Below, piece after piece: positions 1-9,412 of a DNA stretch of 64,000 nt; within the stretch, counting starts at the first letter, position 1, and the number at the start of each line of letters is the position of its first letter. Source of the DNA: Halopseudomonas phragmitis (GTDB lineage Bacteria; Pseudomonadota; Gammaproteobacteria; Pseudomonadales; Pseudomonadaceae); contig NZ_CP020100.1 of assembly GCF_002056295.1 (NCBI RefSeq), positions 3,495,501 to 3,559,500 of the forward strand, given 5' to 3'. The notes below the pieces were generated by a model. It searched no databases and was not told the DNA's origin. It worked only from the letters and a program-made list of their open reading frames with translations. Both the position numbers and the translations under genes were made by a program.

Positions 1-1184
1 AACAGCGCATTGAAGTACGGCGGGCCGACCGAGACCAGGGTGCCGGTCAGCGCATCCAGCGCCAGCGGATAGAGGGTACCGAGCAGTACCATCAGCGCCG
101 CGACCACCAGAATCACGTTATTGATCAGCAGAAAGGTTTCCCGCGACCACAGGGCAAAGCCGATCTGGCTTTTGACCACAGGAGCCCGCAGGGCGTAGAG
201 CAGCAGCGAGCCACCGACCACCACCAGCAGGAAGCCAAGGATGAATACCCCCCGTTCCGGATCGGTGGCAAAGGCGTGTACCGAGGTCAGCACGCCCGAG
301 CGCACCAGGAAGGTGCCCAGCAGGCTGAGCGAGAAGGCGGCAATCGCCAGCAGCACGGTCCAGCTCTTGAACACCCCACGCTTTTCGGTCACCGCCAGCG
401 AGTGAATCAGCGCGGTACCAACCAGCCAGGGCATGAAGGAAGCGTTTTCAACCGGGTCCCAGAACCACCAGCCGCCCCAGCCCAGTTCGTAGTAGGCCCA
501 CCAGGAGCCCAGCACGATGCCCAGGCTCAGAAACGCCCAGGCCACAATGGTCCAGGGCCGCGACCAGCGCGCCCAGGCAGCATCCAGCCGGCCACCGAGC
601 AAAGCGGCGATGGCGAAAGCAAAGGCCACCGAGAAGCCGACGTAACCCATGTACAGCATCGGCGGGTGGACGATCAGGCCAAAGTCCTGCAGCAGCGGGT
701 TGAGATCCTTGCCATCGACCGGGTGATAGGGCAACTGCCGATCAAAGGGGTTGGAGGTCATCAGAGTGAACAGCAGGAAACCGACACTGATCATACCCAT
801 GACGGCCAATACCCGGCTGAGCATTTCCGGTGGCAGGTGACGGGAGAAGATCGCCACGGCAAACGTCCAGCTCGCCAGAATCAGTGCCCACAGCAGCAGT
901 GAGCCTTCATGCCCGGCCCAAACCGCGCTGAAACGGTAGTACCAGGGCAAGGCGCTATTGGAGTTCAGCGCCACATAGGTCACGCTGAAGTCATGGACCA
1001 TGAAGGCATGGGTCAGACAGATATAGGCCAGCAGAATGAACACAAACTGCCCCACCGCCGCCGGCTGGGCAAAGCTCATGGTCAATGCATCGCCACGCCA
1101 GGCGCCATACAGAGGAAGCGTCGATTGTAGCAGTGCCAGCGCCAATGCAATGATCAGGGCGACCTGGCCAAGTTCGGGAATCAT
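1..1184 (-). CDS. ccmF: Cytochrome c maturation protein CcmF, N-terminal part (cut by window edge)
   Basis: Inner-membrane haem lyase component that, with CcmH/CcmI, ligates haem to apocytochrome c. Read on the minus strand, the frame opens at an ATG at 1184-1182, preceded by a GGAGG-type ribosome site, and stays open to the window edge, giving about 394 residues. It starts [10 protein letters not shown] and is dense in membrane helices. The family's tryptophan-rich WWD motif is visible ([15 protein letters not shown]). The gene follows ccmE by 12 bases, the usual order. The C-terminal third and ccmG/H/I would lie outside the window. Confidence 0.95.
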   Translation of the reverse strand, partial: MIPELGQVALIIALALALLQSTLPLYGAWRGDALTMSFAQPAAVGQFVFILLAYICLTHAFMVHDFSVTYVALNSNSALPWYYRFSAVWAGHEGSLLLWALILASWTFAVAIFSRHLPPEMLSRVLAVMGMISVGFLLFTLMTSNPFDRQLPYHPVDGKDLNPLLQDFGLIVHPPMLYMGYVGFSVAFAFAIAALLGGRLDAAWARWSRPWTIVAWAFLSLGIVLGSWWAYYELGWGGWWFWDPVENASFMPWLVGTALIHSLAVTEKRGVFKSWTVLLAIAAFSLSLLGTFLVRSGVLTSVHAFATDPERGVFILGFLLVVVGGSLLLYALRAPVVKSQIGFALWSRETFLLINNVILVVAALMVLLGTLYPLALDALTGTLVSVGPPYFNAL

Positions 1185-1196
1185 CCTGCCTCCAAC

Positions 1197-1658
1197 TCAG
1201 TAACCGGACGCCGAGGCGCCATTGACGGACATGTGGTTGACGCGTTCCAGCGCCTGCGCCACTTCCGGCGGCATGTATTCCTCATCGTGCTTGGCCAGCA
1301 CCTCATCGGCGACCAGCATGCGACCTTCATTCAGCCGCCCCAGCGCGACGATGCCCTGCCCCTCGCGGAACAGGTCGGGCAGAATCCCGCTGTAGGCAAT
1401 CACCACCTGCTTGTTGCCATCGGTTACGGCAAATTCGACATCCAGACTGTCGCTGGCCCGTTTGACGCTACCGGCCACGACCATGCCGCCGGCGCGAATG
1501 CGAGTATCCAGGGGGGCTTGTCCCTCAGCAATTTCTGTCGGGGTATAGAACAGATTGATGTTCTGCTTCAGAGCGGTCAACGCCAACCCTACGGCTACCC
1601 CAACGCCCAACACGACCAACAGAATCAGCGCCAGACGTTTCTTTCGCTGCGGATGCAT
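1197..1658 (-). CDS. ccmE: Cytochrome c maturation haem chaperone CcmE
   Basis: Membrane-anchored periplasmic chaperone that carries haem covalently from CcmC to CcmF. About 153 residues: a basic N terminus, one membrane anchor around residues 9-30, then an OB-fold domain. The haem-binding histidine is seen in [11 protein letters not shown] (about H124), with the following tyrosine at the expected position. The ATG at 1658 is preferred over an in-frame GTG three bases upstream because it overlaps the ccmD stop (TGATG) and sits behind a GGAGGAGG stretch. Confidence 0.95.
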   Translation of the reverse strand: MHPQRKKRLALILLVVLGVGVAVGLALTALKQNINLFYTPTEIAEGQAPLDTRIRAGGMVVAGSVKRASDSLDVEFAVTDGNKQVVIAYSGILPDLFREGQGIVALGRLNEGRMLVADEVLAKHDEEYMPPEVAQALERVNHMSVNGASASGY

Positions 1659-1825
1659 CACACCTCCTCCCGGCGCCGACGACGCGCCTCTTCACTTACC
1701 AGACGCCGACGCGCCACCCAGGGCTCCAACACATTCAGCGCCAATACCACGAAGGTGATGGCGTAGGCCGACCAGACATAGGGGCCGTGCCCACCCATCG
1801 CCAAGAATTCAGACAAACCGCTCAT
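1658..1825 (-). CDS. ccmD: Haem exporter small subunit CcmD
   Basis: A 55-residue membrane peptide (starts [14 protein letters not shown], ends RRRRREEV). It has a G-H-G-x-Y/V-W-x-A-Y segment, one membrane helix and a strongly basic cytoplasmic tail, which is the CcmD pattern. CcmD helps release holo-CcmE from the CcmABC complex. Its start overlaps the ccmC stop (ATGA) and its stop overlaps the ccmE start, so translation is probably coupled through ccmC-D-E. Confidence 0.9.
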   Translation of the reverse strand: MSGLSEFLAMGGHGPYVWSAYAITFVVLALNVLEPWVARRRLVSEEARRRRREEV

Positions 1826-2565
1826 GACATTTTCTCCAGAGCTTCACGCGCCCAGCGGGTCTTGCCCTCGCGCCGCAGGGTTTCAACCCGCATGCGCATC
1901 AGCAGGCTGACGGTAAACAGGGCATAGAAGCCGAGCACTGTCAGCAGCAGCGGGAACCACATCTCGATCGGCATGGCCGGCTTGGCGGTGACCTTGAAGG
2001 TGGCGGGCTGGTGCAGGGTATTCCACCAATCCACCGAATATTTGATGATCGGGATATTGACCACCCCGACAATGGCCAGCACGGCCGTGGCCTTGGCTGC
2101 GGTATCGCGGTTGCTGATCGCCTGGCCCAGAGCGATGATGCCAAAATACAGAAACAACAGAATCAGCATTGAAGTCAGGCGCGCATCCCAGACCCAGTAG
2201 GTGCCCCAGGTCGGTTTGCCCCAGATGGCTCCGGTGATCAGGGCAATGAAGGTCATCCAGGCACCGATAGGAGCAGCGCAGCGCAGCGCCACGTCAGCCA
2301 GTTTCATCCGCCAGACCAGAGTAATGATACCGGCCACTGCCAGCATGATGTAGCAGGATTGAGCGACGAAGGCTGCCGGCACATGAATATAGATAATCCG
2401 GAAACTGTTGCCCTGCTGATAATCCTGCGGGGCGAACACCAATCCCCAGACGACCCCAACGCTGAGCAGCAGCACGGTGGCCAGCACGAACCAGGGCAGC
2501 CAGCGGCCGCTGATATCGTAGAACCACTTGGGCGAACCCAGCTTGTGGAAAAAACTCCAGTTCAT
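1822..2565 (-). CDS. ccmC: Haem exporter/CcmE haem-loading protein CcmC
   Basis: Six-helix inner-membrane protein of the haem handling family that attaches haem to CcmE. About 247 residues. The tryptophan-rich motif [13 protein letters not shown] lies between helices, flanked by conserved histidines (IYIHVP and later). The ATG at 2565 ([10 protein letters not shown]) is chosen because GGAG lies a few bases before it. An in-frame ATG 21 bases upstream would add seven residues. The gene follows ccmB closely. Confidence 0.95.
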   Translation of the reverse strand: MNWSFFHKLGSPKWFYDISGRWLPWFVLATVLLLSVGVVWGLVFAPQDYQQGNSFRIIYIHVPAAFVAQSCYIMLAVAGIITLVWRMKLADVALRCAAPIGAWMTFIALITGAIWGKPTWGTYWVWDARLTSMLILLFLYFGIIALGQAISNRDTAAKATAVLAIVGVVNIPIIKYSVDWWNTLHQPATFKVTAKPAMPIEMWFPLLLTVLGFYALFTVSLLMRMRVETLRREGKTRWAREALEKMS

Positions 2566-2578
2566 CGCGTCTCCAACC

Positions 2579-3250
2579 TCATTCACTCACCCCGATACGC
2601 AGGCCAGCGGCAATCGCCAGCGGCGCCAGGCTCAGCGCCAGAACCGCCAGGCAACCCAGCCACAGGGCATAGCCCATGACCGGCAGGCCCTGCAGTGCGG
2701 CATCCATCGCGCCAGTACCCAAAATCAGCACCGGGATATACAGGGGCATGATCAACAATGCCAGCAACAACCCGCCGCCCTTGAGGCCGACCGTCAAAGC
2801 CGCCCCCACCGCGCCCAGCAGACTGAGCACCGGGGTACCCAGCAGCAGGGTCAGGCACAAGACCGGCAGCACCTGCGGCGGCAGAGCCAGCATCAGGCCG
2901 AACAACGGCGCCAGAATCACCAGCGCCAAGCCCGATACCAGCCAATGATGCGCCACCTTGACCAATACCATCAGTGTCAGCGGATGAGCGGACAACACCC
3001 ACTGCTCCAGTGATCCATCCTCGTAATCACTGCGAAACAAACCATCGAGCGACAGCAGGGTCGCCAGCAGTGCCGCGACCCAGATCACCCCAGGGGCCAT
3101 GATCCGTAGCATGCTCGGCTCCGGCCCCACCGCCAGTGGAAACAGGCTGATCACGATGGCGAAGAACACCAGAGGGTTCAGCAAGTCCCCAGGGCGACGC
3201 CAGGCCAGGCGCCACTCACGGCAAAACAACAACCAGACAATCCGTCGCAT
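2579..3250 (-). CDS. ccmB: Haem exporter permease CcmB
   Basis: Permease partner of the CcmA ATPase in the CcmABCD complex that releases holo-CcmE. The start at 3250 ([15 protein letters not shown]) gives 223 residues, the usual family length, and overlaps the ccmA stop as ATGA. A longer in-frame start at 3277 would run back into ccmA and is less likely. It has six predicted membrane segments and the typical N-terminal cytoplasmic stretch ending in RPGDLLNPLVFF. Confidence 0.95.
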   Translation of the reverse strand: MRRIVWLLFCREWRLAWRRPGDLLNPLVFFAIVISLFPLAVGPEPSMLRIMAPGVIWVAALLATLLSLDGLFRSDYEDGSLEQWVLSAHPLTLMVLVKVAHHWLVSGLALVILAPLFGLMLALPPQVLPVLCLTLLLGTPVLSLLGAVGAALTVGLKGGGLLLALLIMPLYIPVLILGTGAMDAALQGLPVMGYALWLGCLAVLALSLAPLAIAAGLRIGVSE

Positions 3251-3888
3251 CAGGCCACCTGCTGCAGATCGAGGCAACGAACCGCATCCAGATGATCCAG
3301 GCTGTGGTGGGTAGTCAGCACCACCAGGCCTCCAGCCGCCGCATGGGCCAATACGTGCTGCTCCAGCGCAGCAACACCGGTCTTGTCGATAGCGGTAAAG
3401 GGTTCATCCAGAATCCACACCGGCGGTGGCTGCAAATACAGTCGGGCCAAAGCCACACGGCGCTGCTGCCCGGCCGAGAGGTTGTGGCACAGCACATCCT
3501 CAAAGCCCTTGAGCCCGACCTGGGCCAGGGCCGCCCAAATCTGTTCACGGCTGGCCGGAGTGCCAAGAGCACACAGCCAGGCCAGGTTTTCCTCAGCGGT
3601 CAGACTGCCCTTGATCGCCGGGGCATGACCGATGTACAGCAAGTCCTGGCGCCAGCGCTCGCGGCCACGGCCGCTCAAAATCGACTCGCCGGCATAACGA
3701 ATATCACCGGCTACCGGCGGCATCAGCCCGGCCAGAATCCGCAGCAGGCTGGTTTTGCCCGAACCGTTGGGTCCGGCCACCTGCAGCACCTCACCAGCGG
3801 CCAGTTCGAAACTCAGCCCGGCGAACAGCTCCCGATGGTCGCGTTCACACGTCAGTCGCTCTACCTGTATCGGCTGTGGTTTCACCAT
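3250..3888 (-). CDS. ccmA: Haem exporter ATP-binding protein CcmA
   Basis: ABC ATPase of 212 residues that drives release of haem-loaded CcmE. Visible motifs are Walker A ([11 protein letters not shown]), the signature region ([13 protein letters not shown]) and Walker B ([12 protein letters not shown]), followed by the switch histidine in TTHH. It is the first gene of the minus-strand ccm operon. A perfect -10-like hexamer lies about 90 bases upstream. The divergent neighbour is the FliK-like gene. Confidence 0.96.
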   Translation of the reverse strand: MVKPQPIQVERLTCERDHRELFAGLSFELAAGEVLQVAGPNGSGKTSLLRILAGLMPPVAGDIRYAGESILSGRGRERWRQDLLYIGHAPAIKGSLTAEENLAWLCALGTPASREQIWAALAQVGLKGFEDVLCHNLSAGQQRRVALARLYLQPPPVWILDEPFTAIDKTGVAALEQHVLAHAAAGGLVVLTTHHSLDHLDAVRCLDLQQVA

Positions 3889-3977
3889 TACTCCGCATCG
3901 GCCCGGATAAACAGGACAACCCTAATGCTTGCCCCGCTGCAGCCGCTATACTGTCTACGGCCGCGTCAACGGGGGCC

Positions 3978-3983
3978 ATTATA
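3978..3983 (-). promoter_or_regulatory. Candidate -10 box for the ccm operon
   Basis: Read on the minus strand the hexamer is TATAAT, about 90 bases before the ccmA start in the 144-base divergent gap between ccmA and the FliK-like gene. No good -35 element is visible at the normal distance. A perfect 12-base palindrome (CAGAGGCCTCTG, 3999-4010) lies just upstream and could be an operator. The assignment is tentative. Confidence 0.3.
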
Positions 3984-4032
3984 CATACAGCCTCTCACCA
4001 GAGGCCTCTGATTTATATCAACATGTGGCAGC

Positions 4033-5631
4033 ATGAGCCCTGACTTTCGTTTACCTCCAACGGTCGCAAGCCCGCTAACCAGCGGGCTAAGCGGACAAAC
4101 CAGCAACCCGGGTGCAGTGCCTCTGGAACTGCTGCGTCCGATTGACGCACAAGGGTTGCCAAACGGCGTTGAACTTCAGGCCCAGGTACTCAAAAGCGAG
4201 GCCAAGGGGGCCCACTTCGAGCTGCTGTTGCGGCTGGCCGCGCTCGCCGGCCAGCCACCGCGCGAGATCCTGGCCAACAGTCGCCAGGCGCTGCCCGAAG
4301 GCGCCCAACTACTGATTCAGTTGATCAGCCAGACCCGCGCTACGGCCAGCCTGCTGCCAGCCCAGGTCACTGCGCCTCTGACCCGGCTTGATCCGGCGCT
4401 GTTTCCGGCCGGCAGTCTGATCCAGGCCCGGGTGCTGAGTCAGCAGCCACTACCGGCCCAAGCCGAGCAGGCCCGCTTCGCTCTGCTTGTGCGCCTGTTG
4501 CAGGGCGGTGCCAGCGGTGCCCTGCTGAGCCTGGTCAGCAGCCGCGCCCTGGAACCCGGCAGTCTGCTGACCGCCCAGGTTGGCGCCGCCGGGGAACTGC
4601 GGGTGGTCGGCAGCCAGACCCAGCAGCTTCAGCTCGGCCTGATGCAGGGGCTGCGCGACAGTTTCATGGCTCAGGGTTCAGCCGCGCCCCTGCTGCGCCT
4701 GCTCGAAAACCTGAGTGCCCAGCCGCCAGCCGCTGGCCGCGAGCTGCAACCGGCCATGCGCCAGGTGCTGGAGCAGATCAGCAACCTCTCCCAACTGAAC
4801 AGCGAAGCCGGCGTGAACCGGGCCATCCGCCAAAGCGGGATCTTTCTCGAAGCCGATCTGGCCCGTCTGGCCACGGCTCTGGGCAGCAAGGGCGACAACC
4901 TCCCGCCGCTGAACAAACTGCTGCCCCTGCTGGCCAGCATGACTCCGGCCAGCGATGCACCCGCCCTGCCAGGCAGCGATCTGAAGCTGGCCCTGCTCAA
5001 TCTGCTGACCCAAATCCAACGCCAGCTGCCCGGCGCACATCTGCCACCATTACTGCCGCCACCCGGGCCATGGCAAGCCCTGCCCGCAGTCAGACCTGGG
5101 CTGTTTCCACTCCCGAACCGGGTGCTGAGCAATCTGGCCGAAGCGCCTGATCTGGGCAGCCTGCTGCGCTTGACCGCAGCCCTATTGGCTCGCATCCAGC
5201 ACCAGCAGTTCCAGAGCCTGGGGCAGACCCAGAGCTTTGCCGACGGCAGCAGCCAGACAGTCTGGCAGCTGGATATCCCGCTGCGCGACGGCCAGCAGTT
5301 CCAGCATGTGCAAGTACGTATCCAGCGAGACGACCCGGCGCCAAATCGCAAGGCTCAGGAGTTGCAGCCGCAATGGGAAATCCGGCTGGCCTTCGACCTG
5401 GATCAGCTCGGCCCCCTGCACTGCATCAGCCGCCTGAAGGCCGGGCGGGTCAGCAGTGAATTCTGGACCGAGCAACCGCTCACCCTGGCGCTGCTGGAGC
5501 AGGAGCTGGGCCATTTGCGTACCCGGCTGCTCGGCAAGGGCCTGGAAGTTGCCGAGCTGAGCTGTCATGCCGGCCTGCCGCCGGAGCCACGCCAAAGTCT
5601 GCAGCAACGTTGGATCGACGAGGTGACCTGA
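4033..5631 (+). CDS. FliK-like flagellar hook-length control family protein
   Basis: A 532-residue protein rich in Leu, Gln, Ala and Pro. A long low-complexity N-terminal region precedes a more structured C-terminal domain (from about residue 400, containing WQLDIPLRDGQQ and WEIRLAFDLDQLGPL). This resembles the FliK C-terminal domain that contacts FlhB. The next gene is a small FlhB-like protein whose start overlaps this stop (TGATG), which supports a shared export-switch role. Pseudomonas genomes carry a canonical fliK elsewhere, so this is probably a paralogue rather than the hook ruler. The start codon has only a weak ribosome site. Confidence 0.65.
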   Translation: MSPDFRLPPTVASPLTSGLSGQTSNPGAVPLELLRPIDAQGLPNGVELQAQVLKSEAKGAHFELLLRLAALAGQPPREILANSRQALPEGAQLLIQLISQTRATASLLPAQVTAPLTRLDPALFPAGSLIQARVLSQQPLPAQAEQARFALLVRLLQGGASGALLSLVSSRALEPGSLLTAQVGAAGELRVVGSQTQQLQLGLMQGLRDSFMAQGSAAPLLRLLENLSAQPPAAGRELQPAMRQVLEQISNLSQLNSEAGVNRAIRQSGIFLEADLARLATALGSKGDNLPPLNKLLPLLASMTPASDAPALPGSDLKLALLNLLTQIQRQLPGAHLPPLLPPPGPWQALPAVRPGLFPLPNRVLSNLAEAPDLGSLLRLTAALLARIQHQQFQSLGQTQSFADGSSQTVWQLDIPLRDGQQFQHVQVRIQRDDPAPNRKAQELQPQWEIRLAFDLDQLGPLHCISRLKAGRVSSEFWTEQPLTLALLEQELGHLRTRLLGKGLEVAELSCHAGLPPEPRQSLQQRWIDEVT

Positions 5632-5927
5632 TGCATGACCCCAAGGAAGCCATCGCCCTGCTCTACGACGGTGAACAAGCCCCGACGCTGACGGCCAAGG
5701 GCGAAGGCGAGCTGGCCGAGCAGATCGTGCAACTGGCCATGGACTACGAAGTGCCGATCTACCAGAACGCTGACCTGGTGCGAATCCTGGCACGCATGGA
5801 TCTGGGCGAGCAAATTCCCGAGGAGCTGTACCGCACCATCGCCGAGATCATTGCCTTTGCCTGGCATCTCAAAGGGAAAGCTCCAGCAGGTTTTGTATTT
5901 CCCGATAGGGATGATGCTGAGGGGTAG
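5631..5927 (+). CDS. FlhB C-terminal-domain-like protein (EscU/YscU/HrcU family)
   Basis: A 98-residue soluble protein (starts MHDPKEAIALLYDG) that matches only the cytoplasmic C-terminal half of FlhB/YscU. The segment APTLTAKGEGELAEQI and the following helix pattern (VPIYQNADLVRIL) are typical of the FlhB cytoplasmic domain. The NPTH autocleavage site and the membrane helices are absent. Such stand-alone FhlB/FlhX proteins can partly replace the FlhB C-terminal fragment. It is translationally coupled to the FliK-like gene, so the pair probably modulates flagellar export specificity. Confidence 0.8.
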   Translation: MHDPKEAIALLYDGEQAPTLTAKGEGELAEQIVQLAMDYEVPIYQNADLVRILARMDLGEQIPEELYRTIAEIIAFAWHLKGKAPAGFVFPDRDDAEG

Positions 5928-5950
5928 CGCAGGGCGCGCAGTGCTGGCTT

Positions 5951-6352
5951 TCAGTGCCGCCGGGCGGCGTGCAATTTGACGACCAGTTCGGCCTCAGCCT
6001 TGGACAGACCACAGGATTGGGTCAGATCTTCGACACTGGCGCCCATGCTCACCAGCCGAGCGGCCTGGTTGTAGGGCATGGTGTGCGGGTCCTGCTGTTC
6101 AAACTTGAGCTGTTTGTCTTCCAGGCGCTTGAGCTGCTGACTGACCTCCTGCAAAGTCTCACCCATGCGGATGCTGCCCTGCTGGAAGCTGGCCAGATCA
6201 CGCGCCAACTGCTCCTGACGTTGACGCAGCGCCTGCTCCTGCTCGGCCAGGCGCCGACCCTGACGCCGCAGCCCCCAGCCCAGAGCCAGCAGACCAGCCA
6301 GCAACAGGCCCAGCAACAGCCCAGCCAGCAGCGTCTCCCAGGAGGTCATCAT
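5951..6352 (-). CDS. DUF2802 membrane-anchored coiled-coil protein
   Basis: About 133 residues: a single N-terminal membrane helix (about 5-25), a coiled coil rich in Gln, Arg and Glu (about 28-80), and a short C-terminal helical domain (MGASVEDLTQSCGLSKAEAELV) of the DUF2802 type. This protein follows cheW in Pseudomonas chemotaxis clusters and its function is not established. The start is one of two adjacent ATGs at 6352 or 6349, just past the cheW stop. A longer start inside cheW is unlikely. Confidence 0.75.
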   Translation of the reverse strand: MMTSWETLLAGLLLGLLLAGLLALGWGLRRQGRRLAEQEQALRQRQEQLARDLASFQQGSIRMGETLQEVSQQLKRLEDKQLKFEQQDPHTMPYNQAARLVSMGASVEDLTQSCGLSKAEAELVVKLHAARRH

Positions 6353-6357
6353 CCCGA

Positions 6358-6843
6358 TCAGAAGCCTTGCAGTTCGGCCCACTCATCCTCGGTCATCATC
6401 TTTTCCAGATCGACCAGAATCAGCAGCTCGTTGTTCTTGTTACACACGCCTTGAATAAACTTGGCCGACTCGTCGGTCCCGACATTAGGTGCGGTCTCGA
6501 TCTCGGACTGGCGCAGGTAGACCACTTCGGCCACGCTGTCGACCAAAATGCCAACCACCTGCTTGTCGGCCTCAATGATGACGATCCGGGTGTTGTCGGT
6601 GATCGGCGCCGAGCCCAGACCAAAACGCTGGCGGGTATCGATCACGGTGACCACGTTGCCCCGCAGATTGATGATCCCCAGCACATAGGCCGGCGCACCC
6701 GGAACCGGGGCGATCTCGGTATGACGTAGTACTTCCTGCACCTGCATCACGTTGATGCCGTAGGTCTCGTTATCCAGGCGGAAAGTAACCCATTGCAGAA
6801 TCGGATCCTCGGCACCCTGAGCGGCGGTATTCTTCATTGTCAT
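6358..6843 (-). CDS. cheW: Chemotaxis coupling protein CheW
   Basis: A 161-residue cytoplasmic adaptor linking chemoreceptors to CheA. It consists of one CheW domain with the usual elements: WVTFRLDNETYGINVMQVQEVL, then INLRGNVVTVIDTR, and a C-terminal ILVDLEKM. An ATG two codons downstream is an alternative start. It lies in the order parP-cheW-DUF2802 at the 3' end of the chemotaxis block, as in P. aeruginosa. Confidence 0.95.
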   Translation of the reverse strand: MTMKNTAAQGAEDPILQWVTFRLDNETYGINVMQVQEVLRHTEIAPVPGAPAYVLGIINLRGNVVTVIDTRQRFGLGSAPITDNTRIVIIEADKQVVGILVDSVAEVVYLRQSEIETAPNVGTDESAKFIQGVCNKNNELLILVDLEKMMTEDEWAELQGF

Positions 6844-6923
6844 GTATCCCGGTCTAGATTGATGTGAGATTCAGCCGCGCGACCATGCTCAGGCTGTAGT
6901 TGTCTGATGTCATCCTAATGTTC

Positions 6924-7670
6924 CTACCGGCTATTGGCCAGCGCACGCGTCCCTGGCGCACTAATCAGCGTGGCCAGGGCGGAAACGTCCAGCAGAGCGC
7001 ACATGTGCTCAATCACCGTACCGGCCAACCAGGGTCGCTTGCCCTGCTGGGAGCGCCATTTGACCTGCTCGGGAGTCAGCCGGATCGACTTGCTAACGCC
7101 ATGCACGGCCATACCCCAGTCATAGCCCTGCACCGAAATTACAAAGCGCAGGCCGTCGCGCAGCGCTGGATCGTAACGTTCGGGCATGACCCAACGGGCA
7201 GTATCCAGCACCTTGAGGTTGCCCGCCTGGGTCGGCAGGATGCCAAGGAACCAGTCCGGCTGGCCGAACAACGGAGTGATTTCATCCTCCAGCGGATAAA
7301 TACTGCCGAGCGATACCAGCGGCACCGCCAGGGTCAAACCGCCAACATCGAACAGCAGCGCCTCGAACGGCTCTTCGCGCCAGGCAGCCTGCTCAAGCAC
7401 TGGCGGCACATGCTCAGCATCAGTGCTGAGCTCTACCAGTGCTTCAACTTGCAGTTCCTGCTCAAGCTCAGGCTCCGGTTCGGCAGGCACCACCACCGGC
7501 GCGGCCTCAAGCTGGGCTGGCGGTGCCAGCTCCTGAGTCTGCTGTTCAGCCAGAGCCAGTTCCTGGGCAGCATCCTGCAACAGCGAATCCAGATAGCACT
7601 GGATCGTCTGCTCGGGAACGAACTGCTGCACCGGTAGGGGTTTAGTCATCTCTTGCGCCATGTCGATCAT
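6924..7670 (-). CDS. parP: ParP-like CheW-domain polar chemotaxis adaptor
   Basis: A 248-residue protein with a C-terminal CheW-like domain (from about residue 110: FEALLFDVGGLTLAVPL to the end). It is preceded by a Pro, Glu and Ala-rich linker and a short N-terminal conserved stretch (QTIQCYLDSLLQDAAQ). A CheW-domain protein directly downstream of a ParA-type ATPase in a polar chemotaxis cluster is the ParC-ParP pair. ParP binds CheA and stabilises arrays at the pole. The start could also be an ATG 3 or 7 codons further in. Confidence 0.8.
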   Translation of the reverse strand: MIDMAQEMTKPLPVQQFVPEQTIQCYLDSLLQDAAQELALAEQQTQELAPPAQLEAAPVVVPAEPEPELEQELQVEALVELSTDAEHVPPVLEQAAWREEPFEALLFDVGGLTLAVPLVSLGSIYPLEDEITPLFGQPDWFLGILPTQAGNLKVLDTARWVMPERYDPALRDGLRFVISVQGYDWGMAVHGVSKSIRLTPEQVKWRSQQGKRPWLAGTVIEHMCALLDVSALATLISAPGTRALANSR

Positions 7671-7712
7671 CGGGTCGGGTCACTTAGCATATCGGCCAGT
7701 ATCGGCCCAACA

Positions 7713-8507
7713 TTAGGCTACCTGTTCCTTGCGCGGCAGCGACTGCGCCAACAGATAGCGCAATAACGCCCGGTAGGCCAGCACTCCGCGACCGTTGGCA
7801 TCCATCCGCGACGGCACCATCCCGGCCAGACTGGCGTCACGCAGTTTGGTATCGATAGGAATGAAGGCTTGCCATAGATGATCAGCGTAGTCGCGGCGCA
7901 GCAGTTTCAGGGTATTCAGCGAAGCCTGGGTACGCCGGTCGAACAGGGTCGGCACAATGGTATAGGGCAGTTCCTGTTTGCGCGAGCGATTGACCATATT
8001 CAGGGTATGGACCATCCGCTCCAGGCCCTTGAGTGCCAGAAACTCGGTCTGAACCGGGATCACCAACTGCTCACAGGCGGCCAGGGCATTGATCATCGAC
8101 ACCCCGAGCAAGGGTGGGCTGTCGATAATAGCGAACTGATAGTCACCCCAAAGCTGGGCCAGGGCCCGGGAGATGACCAGGCCAAAGCCACCCTGCCCGG
8201 CCGACTGGCGCTCCAGGGTCGCCAGCGAGGTGCTCGAGGGCATCAGGCGGATATTTTCGTGGGAGGTATTGAGCAACAGCGCCTCGGCCAAACCGTCAGG
8301 AACCTGACCATTGTGCTGAAACAGATTGAATACGCTGCTGGTGAGATTGTCCGGGTCATGACCAAAATAACTGGTCATCGAGCCGTGCGGGTCGAGATCG
8401 ACCACCAGCACGCGCTGCCCCTGGTCTGCCAACAGGCCAGCCAACGCCACCGCCGAAGTGGTCTTGCCCACCCCGCCTTTCTGATTGGCCACGGCCCAAA
8501 CTCTCAT
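7713..8507 (-). CDS. parC: ParC (ParA-family ATPase for polar chemotaxis arrays)
   Basis: A 264-residue P-loop ATPase of the ParA/MinD superfamily with a deviant Walker A (NQKGGVGKTTSAVALA), VLVVDLDPHG and the FAIIDSPP motif. No partner parB or centromere site is nearby. Its neighbours are motD and a CheW-domain gene, so it is the chemotaxis-array positioning ATPase (PA1462-like), not a chromosome-partition protein. The start at 8507 has a strong GGGAGGA site. A longer open frame upstream overlaps motD and is not coding. Confidence 0.88.
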   Translation of the reverse strand: MRVWAVANQKGGVGKTTSAVALAGLLADQGQRVLVVDLDPHGSMTSYFGHDPDNLTSSVFNLFQHNGQVPDGLAEALLLNTSHENIRLMPSSTSLATLERQSAGQGGFGLVISRALAQLWGDYQFAIIDSPPLLGVSMINALAACEQLVIPVQTEFLALKGLERMVHTLNMVNRSRKQELPYTIVPTLFDRRTQASLNTLKLLRRDYADHLWQAFIPIDTKLRDASLAGMVPSRMDANGRGVLAYRALLRYLLAQSLPRKEQVA

Positions 8508-8592
8508 GCCTTTCCTCCCGGGGTAGCGGTACTGCCGATACCCGTGGTTACTGCAAATGACGATAGATTGACACCCAAGCGGGCGTTTCGGG

Positions 8593-9408
8593 CTACTGTG
8601 CAGTTCCCGTGCCAGCCTGGCTCCGAGCCTGGCGCATGGCGTCGGCATCCTGAGCATCACCCTGCCAAGACTGGTGACGCTGATCAAGATAGCGCGAAAC
8701 CAGCAAGACCACCCGCCGGTTGGCTCGCCGGCCGGCAGCGGTGCCGTTGTCGGCAACCGGCTTGAATTCACCATAGCCTACTGCGGCCATCCGTTCCGGG
8801 TTTACTCCACCATTGCCGAGCATGCGCACCACGCTGGCGGCTCTGGCAGCGGACAGCTCCCAGTTGGTCGGATACAGGCGCGAGCGGATCGGCTGATTGT
8901 CGGTAAAGCCCTCGACATGAATCGGATTCTCATAGGGCGCAAGGATCTCAGCGATCCGCTCGATCAGACCAAAAGCTTCATCGGTCGGCAGTGCATCGCC
9001 ACTAGGAAACAGCAAACTGGAGTTGAGTTCGATCTCGATCCACAGTTCGTTGCCACGCACTTCCAGATCACCAGCACGAATCAGATCACCGAAGGCCTGC
9101 TGCATGGCCGTGGTGATGTCCACCAACGGATCGACAAGATTGTCGGCATCGCCGCCACTGATACCCTGGGTATCGCTGCGTTGCAAGCCACGCGGAATTT
9201 CCTCACCGATCTGGATCGGTTCGATAGAGCGCTGCGGCTGATTGAAGGCACCCACCAGCGTGTCAGACAGCACCTTGTACTTGCCTTCATTGACCGAGGA
9301 AATCGAGTACATGACCACGAAAAAGGCGAACAGCAGGGTAATAAAGTCTGCGTACGAGACCAGCCAGCGCTCGTGGTTTTCGTGCTCCTGATGCTGTCGC
9401 CGGCGCAT
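8593..9408 (-). CDS. motD: Flagellar motor stator protein MotD (MotB family)
   Basis: A 271-residue stator B subunit: one membrane helix near the N terminus with the proton-binding aspartate context (WLVSYADFITLLFAFFVVMYS), then a periplasmic OmpA/MotB peptidoglycan-binding domain (VEGFTDNQPI, NWELSAARAASVVRML). It lies 4 bases after motC. Pseudomonas uses MotCD alongside MotAB, and MotCD is mainly needed under high load and for swarming. Confidence 0.93.
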   Translation of the reverse strand: MRRRQHQEHENHERWLVSYADFITLLFAFFVVMYSISSVNEGKYKVLSDTLVGAFNQPQRSIEPIQIGEEIPRGLQRSDTQGISGGDADNLVDPLVDITTAMQQAFGDLIRAGDLEVRGNELWIEIELNSSLLFPSGDALPTDEAFGLIERIAEILAPYENPIHVEGFTDNQPIRSRLYPTNWELSAARAASVVRMLGNGGVNPERMAAVGYGEFKPVADNGTAAGRRANRRVVLLVSRYLDQRHQSWQGDAQDADAMRQARSQAGTGTAQ

Positions 9409-9412
9409 CGGG

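Noticed and set aside
7713-8507. Chromosome or plasmid partition ATPase (ParA)
   Set aside because: No parB or centromere-like repeats nearby; neighbours are motD and a CheW-domain gene, which fits ParC of polar chemotaxis arrays.
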